NCBI GenBank assembly: GCA_015680685.1
Contig: MNCI01020785.1
Coordinates: 172,292 to 236,291, forward strand
Direction of reading: 5' to 3'
Length of the DNA: 64,000 bases
Source: Gnetum montanum
Lineage: Eukaryota; Streptophyta; Gnetopsida; Gnetales; Gnetaceae
This document shows, piece by piece, positions 21,903-35,289 of the stretch (position 1 is the first letter of the stretch; every line of letters starts with the position of its first letter). The notes beneath the pieces were generated by a model. It saw only the letters and a list, made by a program, of their open reading frames with translations. It was not told the origin of the DNA and did not search any database. The translations under genes and the position numbers were made by a program.

Positions 21903-24870
21903 TTGACCTCTACTTCAAGCATAGTTGTGTTCCAACTCATACAACAAGAATTTCTTGTTGACATTCTTGGGGGTCTTGTCCTAACACAAAGGCAATCTCT
22001 TAGGTCGCACAACCTACCTCCTGAGGTTATGGTGCTGAACGATGACCAATATAAATTTGTTTGTGCAAAGTTCCAGGTGGTTTTACCTTTAGACCACCAA
22101 GAAATGGAAGCCAAACATAGTTATGAGCATATGCATCGTAATAGAAGGGAATGGCTTCCTTTTGACTTTGACTTCATCCCGCTCATGGAAGACTACCAGT
22201 GGATGCTAGAGAACCTCATTTGCAACATGGGCTATGAGGCAGGGATAGACTACAAGGAGCCACTCCATGAGGATCTAGATGAGTTTGAGGCTCAGTCTGA
22301 GCATGATAATTCACTCCATGCCTCATTCTAATAGGTGGCCTCTGCTATTCCTCCTCTGTTATCTTGTATTTTGGTGTCATTTTCTAGGTCAACACCTGTG
22401 GTGGCAACCCACCAAACACAGCAAACGCATCAGGATGTTACCCTGGCCTTCAGCCTTCCCTTCAGTATGCCTTTCATCATCTCTTCCTACCTTGTTTAGT
22501 CTATTCAGGCTATTCAAAATACTTAGGTTTCCCAACCTTTTACAATAGCAACCGTTGCATCCACTTAATCTTACGTGCACACTCTCCAAGTTATGCCACC
22601 ATCGTATGTGACTCAGGCATCATTCATCCTACCTATCATGTTAGCACACTTTTTGATGGCCCAAACTACCAACCAGTGATGGGGTCCATGTGCTATGTCC
22701 ACGACATAGCCCATGCAATAGGCATTATGTGTGATCACACAACCTAGGGTAGGTCATGGGTAGCACAAACCACGTAGCCCACTACCATGCCCCACATCTT
22801 GGATCAAGCATTCTAGCTGATCCAAATCCTCATTGAAGAGGTTAAGTGGCTCAAGGCTACCTCCTCTAAAATGGTACAGGTGATGGACTTCTACTAGGAC
22901 AATCCAATTAGTCCTATAGTCCTACCACTAGTGCTACCTACAGGGGTCTCGTTCCCATAGTTCACCAAATATAATAGTGAAGGGGACCCCAACGCTCATC
23001 TAGTTACCTTTTGGTTAGAGTGCTTCCTACTACAGGAATGACCAAATGCCATCATCTACATCTTTACTGCATCCTTAACTAGTAAAGCACTATACTAGTA
23101 CCATGTCTTCCCTAGGGCCTCCATCTCTTCATTGGAGGAATTACTCACGCAATTCATTACATGCTTCAAGTACAACTTGAAGTCTAAAGTGACCCTAGAC
23201 CAACCAATGCAAGTGAAGTAGGGCCATTTAAAGCTTGTGCAAAAATTCATTTAGTAGTGAAGCAGTTCCCTTAATGAGATCCATGAGCCTATCACAAAGG
23301 TCCACTTGCTAGCCATTTTCAAGGTGTAGTGAATGACTTTATCAAGGTGAAACTTTGTTACCTCACCATGTAGTCACTGAGCCAAGTGTTTGCTTAGACT
23401 AAGAGCATTAAAGATGCGATGAAGGACAATAAGGATCTAGCCTATGTGGCCTACAAGAACCTACATGCAAAGAAGAATAAATACAAGGAAAAAGATAAAT
23501 AAGCAACTACAACCATCGCATCGGTGGCCTGGCCAATGAGGTTAAGTTGGTCAACACCAAACCAATAGCCAAACCATCTAAGGTACTAGCCAACAACAAA
23601 GAGGCTATCTCTAGCATTGTGGCAACCAACTAGCATGCGTCATCAGTGGCCATGGAACTAGCTTCCATAAGGCCTAACTTTGAGCACAAGGATCACTCAA
23701 AGTATACATTGTTGTCTATTAAGTGGGTGAAGCTCTTGGACCAACTACTGAAGGTTGGATGCATACAGTACAAGTAGCTGTTTGAGGATCCTTGCAAGTG
23801 GTATGATCGATATTAAAAGCTCATCAAGAACCCTTTAGCCACACTACCTAATGAGCCTTTGGTCCCTAAGCACTTCAAATTAGATTGATTTTGCTAGTAT
23901 CACCAATTGCAAGGTCATGACACAAAATTTTGCATGGCTTTGTAGGACAACATCCAACGCATGATTGAAAACAGTGAGTTGGTCCTTGATGCTAACAACT
24001 TAGTGCACCCCTAAAACCAATCAATGGGGGTTTACAAAGATCCTCTAAACACAAGTGATGCAGGGTACGTCATCAATTCCATTAGCATTAATGATGATGC
24101 AGAATTCGCATGGGAGCCATCCATGGTTCGCGTGCCTTTTGGTAACATTGGGGCCTCCTTGACATCAACCAGTTCAAGGACTACTTTTGTCATTAGAGTA
24201 CCACCTCAGGTGCCTATAACACCCTTTATGGTTAGGGCACCACAGCACGTTACGAAAGCAATAGTCCAAACACCCTTTATCATAAGGATGCTATGACATG
24301 TGGACTCCCCACCTGTTGGGAGTCTAGTGATGAGCAATTCATTAGCTCCTGCTCACCCAAGATCCTATCCTATAAATGATGCCAACAAGCAAATGATATG
24401 GAAAATTGGGAGGCCTATGAGAGCCTTGTCAATCCAATGCTTAGGCAACACTAGAAGCAAAGGGCATTAGACCCACCAAAGCCTATCTCCTTGTCTTCTA
24501 TACCAATGGCCTAACCAATTGAAGAGGCCACCACAACAACAGTCACCCATAGAGCATTGAGGCTCTAAAGCAACCCAACCAACAATGAAGAACTAAGGCT
24601 CTAAAGCAAACTAAGAAAACCAAGCCCAAATCCCATCCATGATAGATTCGTCTCTTGGGTCACATGGAGGACGTGAAGGCCAACACTAACAACAAATTAA
24701 CAAATAGTGAAAAGAACTTCTTGATGCATTGGCACAAGCCAAGTAGGCTTTTAAATAGAAAAATATAACTCCAAGCCTGTACAACCTCATAATGACTTCC
24801 TCAGCCCATTGTGAATCATTAGTATGCATGTTGACCTCCATTCCCATTATGAAGGACATCCCAGTGGATG
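21903..24870 (+). pseudogene. Gag of element C
   Basis: Particle protein. N-terminal frame 21903-22331 (142 codons) has YKFVCAKFQVVLPL and IPLMEDYQWMLENL, aligned with LYNFLCAKLMVNLP and SLMDQQQ in D. A variable linker follows, then the capsid-like region at about 22890-23260 (DFY.DNPIS, FTKYNSEGDPNAHLVTF, LTSKALY, LEELLTQFITCFKYNL), and NEIHEPITKVHLLAIFK near 23275. The knuckle region at about 23890-23930 is badly shifted. Many stops and frameshifts; inactive. D carries the clearer copy. Confidence 0.8.
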
Positions 24871-24929
24871 AATAGTCCATTCATGATGTGATGTTGCCTC
24901 CTTCCTTGCAGGGATAAACTTTAACTCCC

Positions 24930-25480
24930 TTGGTGTTTCAAGATGAGGTAATCAAGGTAGACCCAGAGATGGATCAAGTCATTACCATGCCAATGTTCAT
25001 AACTATCTGTGTGGAAGAATGCAAGATACACAGGGTGCATGTCGACAACAAGGTGGCAACCAACATCATCCCATACACAGTCATTGACAAACTTGGTCTT
25101 GCTAACCAGATTCAACCAATAAAGAAAACATGCGTAAAGTATTTCAATGGGTCATGTGTTTTCATAAGGGGGATTGTCACGATAGCCTTTGTGGTAGGGA
25201 AGCAATTCCCCACGACAACTGACTTCATAGTCATTAAGGAGATGCCAGGTTTCAACCTAATCCTAGGTAGGTCCTAGTTAGCCCAACTACAAGCCATCTC
25301 CTCTCCAATCCATTAGGAAATCCACCTTCCATATAAAGGTGAAGAGGTTATCATACAAGATGAAAATGCACCCCCTCTAATCGTCAGCAACATTGACACT
25401 GAACAAGGGTTAGAGATAGAGTTCCTTGATGACACACCTTCCACAGAGGATGAAGGCAAAAAAATGTAAAGTAGACCAAC
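24930..25480 (+). pseudogene. Aspartic protease of element C
   Basis: Retropepsin-like domain that would cut Gag-Pol. VHVDNKVATNIIPYTVIDKL occupies the active-site loop, where the canonical D-(S/T/G)-G reads D-N-K; MPGFNLILGRSWL-like sequence ends the fold (a TAG replaces the Trp). Strongly similar to D (MPGFYLILGRSWL). An acidic tail follows. A splice-donor-like GTAAGTAT lies downstream at 25565. Inactive by loss of the active-site Gly and by stops. Confidence 0.82.
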
Positions 25481-25904
25481 CCAAAGAGAAAACAGAAATC
25501 CCTAACCATTCAGAAGATGCTTTGTGGATATAATTACACTTTTTCATAGCTAACAAAGATTAGGGTAAGTATCATATCGTACCCTCTAGGCCCTATGCGC
25601 CACCTAACACACATCGGGTTAGGAAACAACTATGTGACTAAGGTATGGCCTTGGTACAATAGGTGCTAGATCCCTACCTACTCCACTTCTACACACTTTT
25701 CTTGTTTGCATTTTGTTCACATTTTAAATTTTTTCTTGGTTCACACTTTTGCATTGTTTTTTTTTCTATGCTTATGCATGCATTTTTTTTCTTTTATTAT
25801 TATGTTTATGCTTTCATTTTATTACTTTTTAGCCATCAATTTACACATAAAAATAGTAAAACACAAAAAAAAATAAGATTCAAAAAATTATAAAAACATA
25901 GCAT

Positions 25905-26260
25905 GGCCTGCCAAGGCCTAAAACTAGCATGCATGGCCTAAAATTGATAGCCTTTTCCCCTAAACTATCATTGGGACCTAGAAAGACCTAAAACTATTAA
26001 TGTGGCACATCATGACCCAAAATTGACAACACTTTCCATTTTAATACATGGCACAAATGGCCCTAAACTATCATTGGGGCCCAAAATGGCCTAAAACTAT
26101 CGATGTGGCACATCACGGCCCAAAACTGACAACACTTTCCATTTTAATACATGGCCCAAATGGCCCTAAACTATCACTGGGGCCCAAAATGGCCTAAAAC
26201 TATTAAAACATTATCTACGTACGTGGCCCAAAATGGCCCAAAGTTAGCAATCACTTTACA
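25905..26260 (+). repeat. 103-bp tandem repeat after PR of element C
   Basis: Two full copies (25987-26089, 26090-26192) plus partial copies, based on GGCCCAAAATGGCCTAAAAC and CCCTAAACTATCA phrases. Similar phrases lie in D at 45465-45640, also between PR and the 3' end of the antisense gene. Confidence 0.8.
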
Positions 26261-26432
26261 TCAATCCATCGCACTGTCAACACTTAACACACAACAATAT
26301 GCATCATATAGAAATAAATCCACTATATTTCATAAAATAATAATGTTACATGACATGATCATCTACACTACACCATTCAAAGATACACAAAAATACAAAA
26401 ATGCCCAATGGCAGGGCTACATTGGTATTTTC

Positions 26433-29400
26433 TCAGCCAATGGTGCTAGGTGGTGGTGGAGGCTCCTCTTCATTCACTACACCATTAGGGCCTGTAGCAT
26501 CACCTAGTGCCTATCAAAAATAATAATCAAAAAAATTTGTAAACAAATGTACAATACACAACTTAATAGAAAAAGCATGACATAAAGACAAAATAAGATA
26601 AAAAACTAACTTGAGAGGGTCTTGCATCAACCATGTCTAGAGGGTATTCTATTAAGGCCCTCCTCCAAGCATCAAAGGATCTTGACCTTTGATAGCCATG
26701 TCCAATCCTCATAGCTGAAGTCAACAACCGCAAGGGTTTTGTCCTCATCCACAATAGTCCATGTGGGTGGCTGCATCAAAAAAGTGGTAGATGATGTCTC
26801 TACTAAGGGCATTGCAATCTCCTGCTCTAGGAGCCCACTAACCACTGTATGCTGAGCAAACAACTCAAAGGCCCAACTCCTACCAATCACCTCAATGAAC
26901 AACTCAAGGTGGCGAGCTTTTATGAACTCTACTTTGAGCTGCTACAAATATGCATCTCGCTCATGCTTGTAGTGGTGCTTGTGGTCTTTTGCATGTGCCC
27001 CCACTTGCACACCTTAGTGTTGAAGCTCTTCCACTGTTGGCTCTTTTGAGCAAGTAGATCCATCTAAAATCTATGCTCAATAATCTTCTGGGTGACCTCA
27101 TTTTTGCCCTGGATTGCTAACTAGTACCTGGCATAATCGATCTTTGTAGTCTGTTAGGTACTATCCCCCTATGCTCAAGCCAACAAGAAATCATAATAGG
27201 ACTAAAGTCCCTCATTCTTTGTAGTCAGGCTCGCCATGGTCTCCTCAAGCTCCTACACACATTTTCATAGGTGCTTCTTCAAGCACCTGTAGGTCCATGA
27301 AACCTTTGCACTAGAAAGTACATACTTGCTAACTACCTCATACACATGGTGAGGCACCTACTCCACCTTAGGGGGATATTTGAGGATGACATCTGAAACA
27401 CCACTAATTTTGGCCTAGCACTTTCAGAAAAGAATCAAGCTAAGTCATGCTGCTACCCAACATGAGTACAGTGTGACCAAACTTGGAGGCCTCTAAAATA
27501 GCCCTCGATGGTCCATGATTCAATAGGCAAGGTCCCCCTGGGGCCCACAAGCGAATGCACCAACTTCCAGCATCCAGAATCAAAAGTTTCAGTCCTCAAA
27601 ATGTTTGGTTTTGACTAAGTACACTTTGGTTACTTTTTCAGATGCTGCACAGCGTAAGGATCAGCGTCACCAATTTTTAGAGCCCCAAAAATGAGCCAAA
27701 ATGACTTGATTTTAAGGGTGTAAGTCATCCTCAAGGTCCACTATTGATAACTATGGGTCCCAGCCTTCAGAAATTCTAGATTTCAATCCAAAATTGCAAG
27801 TTTTGGAGGTCACACTACAAGTCATGCTGGATACTAGGCAAGCGAGGCGATGTTAATCCTTCTTGATTTTCTTTTTCAAGAAATCTATAAAATGGAAAAG
27901 GGATATGAAAGCCCATGCAAAATCAGGCCAAATATTTAGCAATATATATATATATATATATAATTTTTCCAAGCGGGCCAGAGTTGGAGCTAATCTTTTT
28001 AAATTTTTAAAAATTTTTTTATCGCTTGAGGGCTTGTATTTCTAATTTTTATTTTTTTTATGGGCTTGAATGACCCACAAATTATAAAATACATTAAACC
28101 TGGTCAAAGAAAACCCTAGCCCAACCCTATAAATACCCTATCAATTCACACAAACAGGAGGAGGGAGGCAAAATTGAAGCAGACAAAAATTGGAGAGATT
28201 GGAAATTCTGAAAAATTGGAGAGATTGGCAATTTTGAAAAAGGACAAAACTTGCAATCCTTGGGCGCTTAGCACATCTAATTGTTGGCTTCCACATTTTT
28301 CTCATGTTCATCCCATTTCATCGTCGCATCATCGTGTCATATCATTACGGGGCTAGGCATTTGACTTGCTATCCACACTTGTGCAACTACGCTTTGATCG
28401 GTGCATATTCCTGTTTGAACAATACAATATAGTTTTATGATTGCCTCCTATTTACATTATTTACTTTGGTTTCTGCTTTATTTACAATATAACTCTATTT
28501 ATGCTTTATTTATAATTCAGTATGCTTTGTTTACATTTCGTATCACCGTTTGCATTCCGTTTACATCTCGTTTACAATAACCCCAGCGCTAGCCATAGCT
28601 TATGCTTGGGGAAGTCCTTGGTTGATTTGCGTGCAGACCATCCAAGGCACTTTTCCTTCGTTTATTTTTGCAGCTTTCCCTCGGGCGAAGGCAAGGTCAG
28701 TTGTGGCTGCCCAATGATCTCTCAGTGTTTGTTTCCCTTCCAACCTTACATCGATGATTTAGGATAGTACAACATCCAACTTGGCCACCTAGTTTGAATC
28801 CCAACGGAGCTTAGAACCAGTTGGCATACAATAAGCATAGAAACATTAGCCACAAAATAAGCACAAAATTAGTAAAGTAATTCAAGAAAAAAAACATACA
28901 TACCAAGCTTAGGATCCACCTACTATGTGTAGTCCACCATGTCCTTAGCTATGCCTTCCATGAAGATAAATTTACCTGGCATCTCTACCCATCACTTCAT
29001 ACGATGGGTAGGTACCAATGGTCGATTGCTAGCAAGAACATCTGAGGTTGTAACCCAACACAACATAATACTTAATAATTAAATAACCAAAGATGCAAGA
29101 GCAAAGAGCAGAAGTAGATGGAAACTTAAAGCATTCACCTAGTAAGCCCTCAGGTGTTAGTGCATGGGGATCTCCTAGCTGCACATTATCGAAGAAAAAT
29201 ATCTTAGCGCATGGGGTTGAATAGCCCCTCTACATCAAACTACTGGAAGGTCTTAGTGGCCTCGTGTAGCTCCTCTCCACATGCTTCCTCCTCATCAACT
29301 TGAGGAGGAACTATCTCCATTGCCCTTGCTACCACTACTTCTTCAAAAACCCTCTTGTCTAACTCACAAGCATAACATAGTAGCATTAGCATGGCGTAAC

Positions 29401-31399
29401 ACAAGAAAACATAAAAAATTATAAATATAAAAAAAAAAAATACAAAACAAATGCATTCAAGACATGTCTACTAACCTGCAACCACTGAACAGAAGGTGGG
29501 CATCTTGAGGTGGACCTTCTTGATGCCCATCTATCAAACCACAGGGGTAGCCTCCTCTACTGGGAAGGCTCCACTATCTCTACGATATATCGATTGGCCT
29601 TGCTCACATTGCCAATGACCATTGGGGTCCACTCACCTATGTTTTCATAAGAATAGTATGATCGTGACCTTCCCAAATGAGCTTTCATTGTAACTAAGTA
29701 TGACTCATCAATCCCTTTTGGGGGGTACTATGCATCAGTGGTCTTAAACAAGTGCCTAATCCAAGGCTTGGATAGCTACTCACAATATTTTACAACCTAA
29801 TTCCCACTATATCAAATCACAAGGAACTCCACAAACCTTTGCAAATATGCTATGAAGAATGCAAAGTGGACATGAAACCTTGCTTGCAAGTTGTATTGAA
29901 GCCTAGTGATCTTTTCTTGTAGTCTAGTGGCAATGAAGGAGACCTAGTTAAACCTGGTGCTCTACTCCAAAACCTTCCTCATCACCCATGCTTAATCAAC
30001 CCCAAGGATTCTTCCTTGGGAGAGCAACTTTGGAAAGGCATGAGTACAAAAAAGAGGGTAGAGCTCCTAGACCTTAGGTATGTGCATATCTCTTACCATG
30101 ATGCCTTTGTGAAATCGAGTGGTTCCTAACCACTCCTCAATCTCTCCTTTGTAGTCCACCACTCTGTTGGCCTTATCAATGACTAATAGGCCTTCAGAGG
30201 GAAGGCCAAAGAGGTTCACAAAGAAGGCATTGCTGAGGTTAAGGACCACCCTCAGCTTGTGTACTGCTAAAGGAGTCAATAATGATAACCATCTCAGCCA
30301 CTAGAGTGCTTAGGCTAAAGGCCAAGAAGAGGTCCATCAACCTAGCATGTGTCAATTGATTGGTCAATGCATTTGAGATCTTATGACACAACCAATGTTG
30401 TGCCCCCTCCACATCATTGTATTTCATTATGAGGGTGGCCTTGCTGCAACCTATGGTAACCACCATCACCTCTACTAAAGCAATTGTAGCTATAACATAA
30501 GTAAATACAACATTAGCATTATGCAAAGGAAAATCAATGAGTGCATGTGAGCATGTAGTAAAAGCTAAGCCAAGTAACAAATGCTTACATGAAACAAATA
30601 GTGTACTTGATGGATGTGGTAGTGCAACTAGTTCCCTAAAGTTGGGCTTGCTACTAGACCATCCCTCATCAAGCCAACCATAGGTTGTGCACCACTTGAA
30701 TGCCTTTAGGTACTGAATAGGATAGTTCTCTAAGTCCTCTCCCACCTACTTAATCATGACCTCCCAAAAGTTTAGACTAGAGGAGAACACCTCTAGGGTG
30801 GTGTGCATCAAGGCAAGAGCCCCTGGTTCATCATGGAGGCCCTCATCATCAACTTTAAACCTGGCATCAAACATGAGCAACTAGTAGTTAGTAAATCTAG
30901 CATGGCCAACAATAATAGAGCATAATGCAAAAACATTATCACTTACCATTCTATGTAGTATATCATTCTAGGCAGATTCTAGAACATGGTATGCATGCAC
31001 ATAGCAATAAAGAGGGTGTTGACCTTATTGTAACAAAAGAACTCTAGCATCCTCTAGATCCTAGCTAGGGGATGAGTGACCCTAAGGCCTCACCTTGAAC
31101 CACTTGCTCATCCATCATTGTTAATGGGTTCATTGGACATGAACCTTAGTATGTCTTAGTTGGCCCCAGGAAATAATGTCTCAATGATGGCGATTGCAAC
31201 CTCTACTACTAGGTGTGACCACATGAGCATACTGAACCACCATAGCATGAATGCTAGGAACTCAAAGGTCCCTAGCTAAAACCATACTACCTGATGACCC
31301 AACTTCATATCCAATGGAGGCATGTTAGGCATAGGCTCGCTCATGTAGCAAAAGATTCCAACAAGCTCCACGACGACCAAGATAGGCTTTAGCAACACT
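26433..31399 (-). pseudogene. Antisense multi-exon gene in element C with FCP1-like HAD domain
   Basis: Homologue of the antisense gene in D, read on minus. Exon 2 31399-30957: KPILVVVELVGIF, then EFLAFMLWWF..LMWSHLV, then VNTLFIAMCM and MIYYIEW, the FCP1/NIF-like HAD pattern with both catalytic Asp motifs lost. Exon 3 about 30880-30599 (NYPIQYLKAFKW, GWLDEGW). Exon 4 from about 30471 (ATLIMKY, HWLCH, ARLMDLFLAF, LFGLPSEGLLV, IEEWLGT, HAFPKLLSQGRILG). Exon 6 ends at 28904 (GKFIFMEGIAKDM). Exon 7 about 28809-26611, interrupted by solo LTR F. Exon 8 26510-26433, acidic/Pro-rich end. Donor and acceptor positions match D. The first exon was not found. Biochemical role unknown; probably a structural relic of a phosphatase fold joined to a Tat-specific protein. 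Confidence 0.72.
27394..28771 (+). mobile_element. Solo LTR F (Tat-like)
   Basis: 1378 bp starting TGAAACACCAC, like the C and D LTRs, and ending TACA. It is flanked by ACATC at 27389-27393 and 28772-28776. TATAAATA at 28128-28135 gives plus orientation; a short (TA)n lies near 27948. It splits exon 7 of the C antisense gene between ..KLDVVLS and DVILKYPP. Left by recombination between the LTRs of a full element. Confidence 0.87.
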
Positions 31400-32176
31400 C
31401 TACAACCACAAGGCAACAAATGAATGTAGTGTTAGTACACAATAGATGCATTTGATCAAAAACATAATAATTTACATTTAGCAAAACCTAACGTAACATA
31501 GCATAACTTAGAAAAATATCCTAGGGCCCTTTGGGCCTCGCAGGCATAGGACATCAACACATACATTTGATGTGCTTGGTACTCCTTGGGGTATAGCATC
31601 ATTAGCATAGCATAAGTATTTCATTTCACATGTATGCATGTTTGGCATTATTTCAGTTTACAAGATTGGCATCATCGTAATTTTTATCATTGTTGACATT
31701 TTTACATTCAACAAAATTTTTCAAATTTTTGCTAACTTTAGGTAGCATAGTTCAGAGCAGTCACAAAAATTCTAACTCTAGCTACCTCTAGGAGCATAGT
31801 TCAGAATAAGAAAAAATTCTTTAAGTGTTGGCTATGCTCATTGGGGAGCATAGGCTCAAAACACAATTTTCAAAGGCAAAATCACAACTACAGGCTACGC
31901 TCCTAGGAAACATAGCCCCAATATATATATATATATATATTCACTAATGGGAGCATAGCTCCAAATATATATATATATATATTCACTGATGTCACACTTC
32001 CCACCATTTTCATTGTGGCCCCAGTAGCCATGCCACCAAGCCACCAAGTCCTCCTTGGGGCATCACCCTAGCCAACCCTTAGTCACAGCCCCACTGCACA
32101 TCCCACCTCACAGGTGGTGGCAATCACTAAACCCTTATCCCTATCATCCCTCCCATGTGTGTAATAATAGAAGCAA

Positions 32177-32210
<34 letters not shown>

Positions 32211-33334
32211 CAATGGGTATGTCCCCTACCATGCACCCCACTAGTAGGGATAGTCCTAGGGCCACGGCCAGACCCTCACCCCTACCTTGTGCAGGCCCAA
32301 AAAATGAAAGTTTGTCTCTTTTTAGGGGGGCAACTCAACCCCCCAGTGATTTCCTTTTGCTATCGATCCTCTAGGCTACCTCTCAAGCACTCATCCATGC
32401 CCCCATCCTATGCATTGAGAGAACAAAAAAATAATTTTCTCTTTGCTATGTTGCATAGACCCACTGTTGCCTCCTACCCTACGGCTATACTAGCCATCGT
32501 AGCAGCTATGACTACTGTGAAACCTACCTTTGTCCTCACTTCACCCTCTCTAGCTAGCCACATTGGCTACCACAATGGCCATAGCTGTTATAATGCAAAT
32601 CCTTTTTCATTACACCAAAATGCACCCCTAACCCTTGTGGCCTTCCTTTCTTTCCCCTATAGCTACGATTACAACCAAACCTGTGCACCTCATCTTGCCA
32701 TGTTAAAACCCTTAGAAAGCACTAAAAGGAAAAAAGAAAAGATAACCCTTGTTCAGCACCTGCTCTCACAGCCATGAAGACCATGATAGCCACAACAAAA
32801 ATGGCCCCTACCAAGGTAGGGTATCACCCACAAAAACCAAACCCCAATGCCTAACTACACAAAGGAAAAGGTGGAAAACAAAAAGGAAGCGAGCATAGCG
32901 ATGTACCTGGTAGTCAACAATGCACTCCTCTCCTCCATGCATGCCCATGGTAAGTGTTCTAGAACTCACTCTCCCTCCTCCATGTTAGTTAGGCTAGGGT
33001 ATTGCCATCCATGTTGGTGTGACATCTTTGGCAGCCTATGCTCTTGCAATCACGCTATACTCTAAAATTTTCTTTTTAGCTTTTGACAATGACAAATTTA
33101 CCAAGGGTAAAATGCAGTTATATACCTTGGGGACCACTTAAATTTTTACCAACCCATTGCTACACTCAATAGTGTTGAGCATAGTTTGGGTGAGTGTACT
33201 CTCCAGAGTTAGAAAAGTTTTTGATTTTCCTAATAGTCTCCAGAATTAGAAAATTTTAAATTTTTCTTATCACCTAGTGGATGCTTGAGCCAATTTTTCT
33301 CCTCTAACGCATCAAACATTGTTCCAATGATGCA
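31400..33334. other. Non-coding part of C between antisense gene and RT
   Basis: Should hold intron 1, exon 1 and the promoter of the antisense gene. 31730-31990 repeats phrases such as GGAGCATAGCTCC that are typical of the C LTR U3, plus two (AT)n runs (31920-31940, 31962-31982). 32178-32208 is (GA)n. 32289-32777 is a 162-codon plus ORF without recognisable features. The section 31983-33060 is less AT-rich than its surroundings and may be a separate insertion; no ends found. Confidence 0.4.
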
Positions 33335-33475
33335 TTTAGCACATCTAACCATCTACTATGACATTAAAATAGCACAAAAAAATTTTCTACAATGTTAAAC
33401 TAGCACTTTGCAGTCCACTAAGACCTTAAATTGGTAGCCTCACGACCTATCGAGGCCCAAAACTGGCCCACGCAT
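33335..33475 (+). repeat. Separator repeats before RT of element C
   Basis: Degenerate copies of the phrase CTATGACATTAAAATAGCAC, which is also the unit of the minisatellite after integrase (54011-54450), then GGCCCAAAACTGGCCC as after PR. Confidence 0.6.
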
Positions 33476-34072
33476 CCTTTGCATTTTAAACCACATTCGC
33501 ACATGTAGGCAAATTTTATCACATTATTTTCTTTTAACTCTGCATATTACTCTTATTAAGATAGGTGTGGCTTAGCATTTTTTGGTTGTTTTTGTAGGAT
33601 TATTGTAGGATTCACAACATGACTATGTACAAGCATCTTCATTCACCTCTAGTCCTCACTGAGTGACATGGTGATCTCACGCGATGCATTGATCTACAAT
33701 GCCTAGACCTTGAGCCGATAGCCTATGATAAAGACATAATATCCATAGAGGCACCACTAGACTAGCCATACCATCTAGTCAGGTCTCTAGATCTAGAGGT
33801 AGGTGACATCATCAAGGATCCCCTCGTTGAGGTCCCTGTAGCAACAATTAGTGGTGAGGTGAAAACATTGAAACTTAGTTCCTTGTTAGAGCTTCAACAT
33901 TCCCAAAGCATCACAAGAGTGATTAACAAAAAATTCAAGGCATTTTCATGGTCTTACAAAGACATGCCAGGTCAAGATCCTCATGTAGTGCAGCATAACA
34001 TAATCCTCAATCTTGACATGAAACCAATTAAATAGAAAGCCCATAAGGTTAGGCTTGAGGTGGTGTTGGTAG

Positions 34073-35289
34073 TGTAACGACGGAAAACATCGGTTGCTGA
34101 AAACACTGATAGAATTTCCATGTACATAGTTCCAACCCCAGGTCCATGCTGAAGAAAATGAACCCAAGGTACCCTGAATGGTCATGTCGATCAAACAGGA
34201 ACTTACGTAGTCAGTAAATTTGTTAATGATCATGTAACAAGATTACGATTTAGTGTGCGAATGTAATACCAATTGATGAGAAAAACAAGATCTACTCTAA
34301 GATCAGATATTGAAGGCAATGAAAAAAATGTAAAGTATGTAAAATGACTTTTGAGATCAATGTAAACAGGATGCAATGAATCAAAATTTTAGAAAAAAGC
34401 ACGATCCCGAGATCTGGGATCTATCTTATGGACAAATATGATGAATACAATGAGATTCGCAAGTGGACTCCAATTTGGATGAAGTATCTGCCATAAACAA
34501 GAAGCTATTTAGAGATTAAAAAAGCAAAAGCCCCATCTACCTTGTTCACTAGCTGATCTGGGTGCAAGGGAGTTAGGCTTGAAGCAAAATGTTCACTCAC
34601 TTGCAATCTCTGGTTAAAAGCTCCTTGTCTCCAACTCTTTTTTTTTCTATATCTTTGCCAAATCGCCCACCTAATAAAATTTCTTTGCCAACTTTTTGCC
34701 AACCCTTTGAGCATTGTCCACCGAGGTATTTATAGGGTTAAGGTTAGGAGAAGAACATGGTTTAGATGACGCATGTCCTGGGCCCACAGAATGTCATTGA
34801 CCGGGCGTGCTGTAGCTGAGGTTTGTGATGCTACATTGTGCTACACTCTAAAGCATAACGTAGTGTAATCACCTCGTGGCTATGCTAGAAAGCATATCAT
34901 AGCATAATGATTGCTACTATTTGAATGACTACTATCGTTGTTTTTGCGGCTATTTCAACTGTGCTGCTTGCGTTATGCTGCACTACGCTGCGTAGCGTAT
35001 CGCGACATAATATGCAAAAAGTTAAGAATTTGAAGAATGGTTAACTTGAAAAGTTGAAGTGTTGTCACCATGCATCCCTTATTCTGCTCTGTCCTCCTGA
35101 AGTCTGCTACGTTGAGTTATGTGGCATACCGTAGTAAGGCCTCAGCCGCAAAAAACAAAGCTTGCTAAGATGTGCAGCGGTCTTCGGTGCTTCCATCACT
35201 TGGACATCTTGACACTGTGCTTATGGAAACCCTTGCCTAAACTTCAAGACTTTGCTGAATCATCTAGGTCTCAAAATTCACGGTGTTTA
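34073..35289 (-). repeat. 3' LTR of element D
   Basis: 1217 bp. On minus it starts TAAACACCGTG (TG in C's 5' LTR and in F, here TA) and ends GTTACA. TATA box at 34727-34734 (minus). The U3 is rich in TGCTACACTCTAAAGC-like and CTACGCTGCGTAGC words. A stretch of about 10 bp near its U5 end is missing relative to the other copy. Confidence 0.93.

Noticed and set aside
22279-22548. Open frame of 89 codons overlapping the C Gag N-terminus
   Set aside because: Different frame from the Gag that aligns with D; no family features, a shadow frame.
27394-28771. Exons of the C antisense gene in this interval
   Set aside because: Apparent matches were weak; the interval has LTR ends, TATA box and a 5-bp duplication, and the protein resumes on both sides of it.
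30239-30745. 168-codon minus ORF as a single-exon gene
   Set aside because: Alignment with D shows it joins exons 3 and 4 of the antisense gene across an intron (about 30472-30598) that happens to be open.
31920-31982. (AT)n runs as an origin or promoter
   Set aside because: Simple microsatellites with no supporting signals.
32289-32777. 162-codon plus ORF as a host gene
   Set aside because: No recognisable domain, no homologue in D, low-complexity composition; kept only as a non-coding description.
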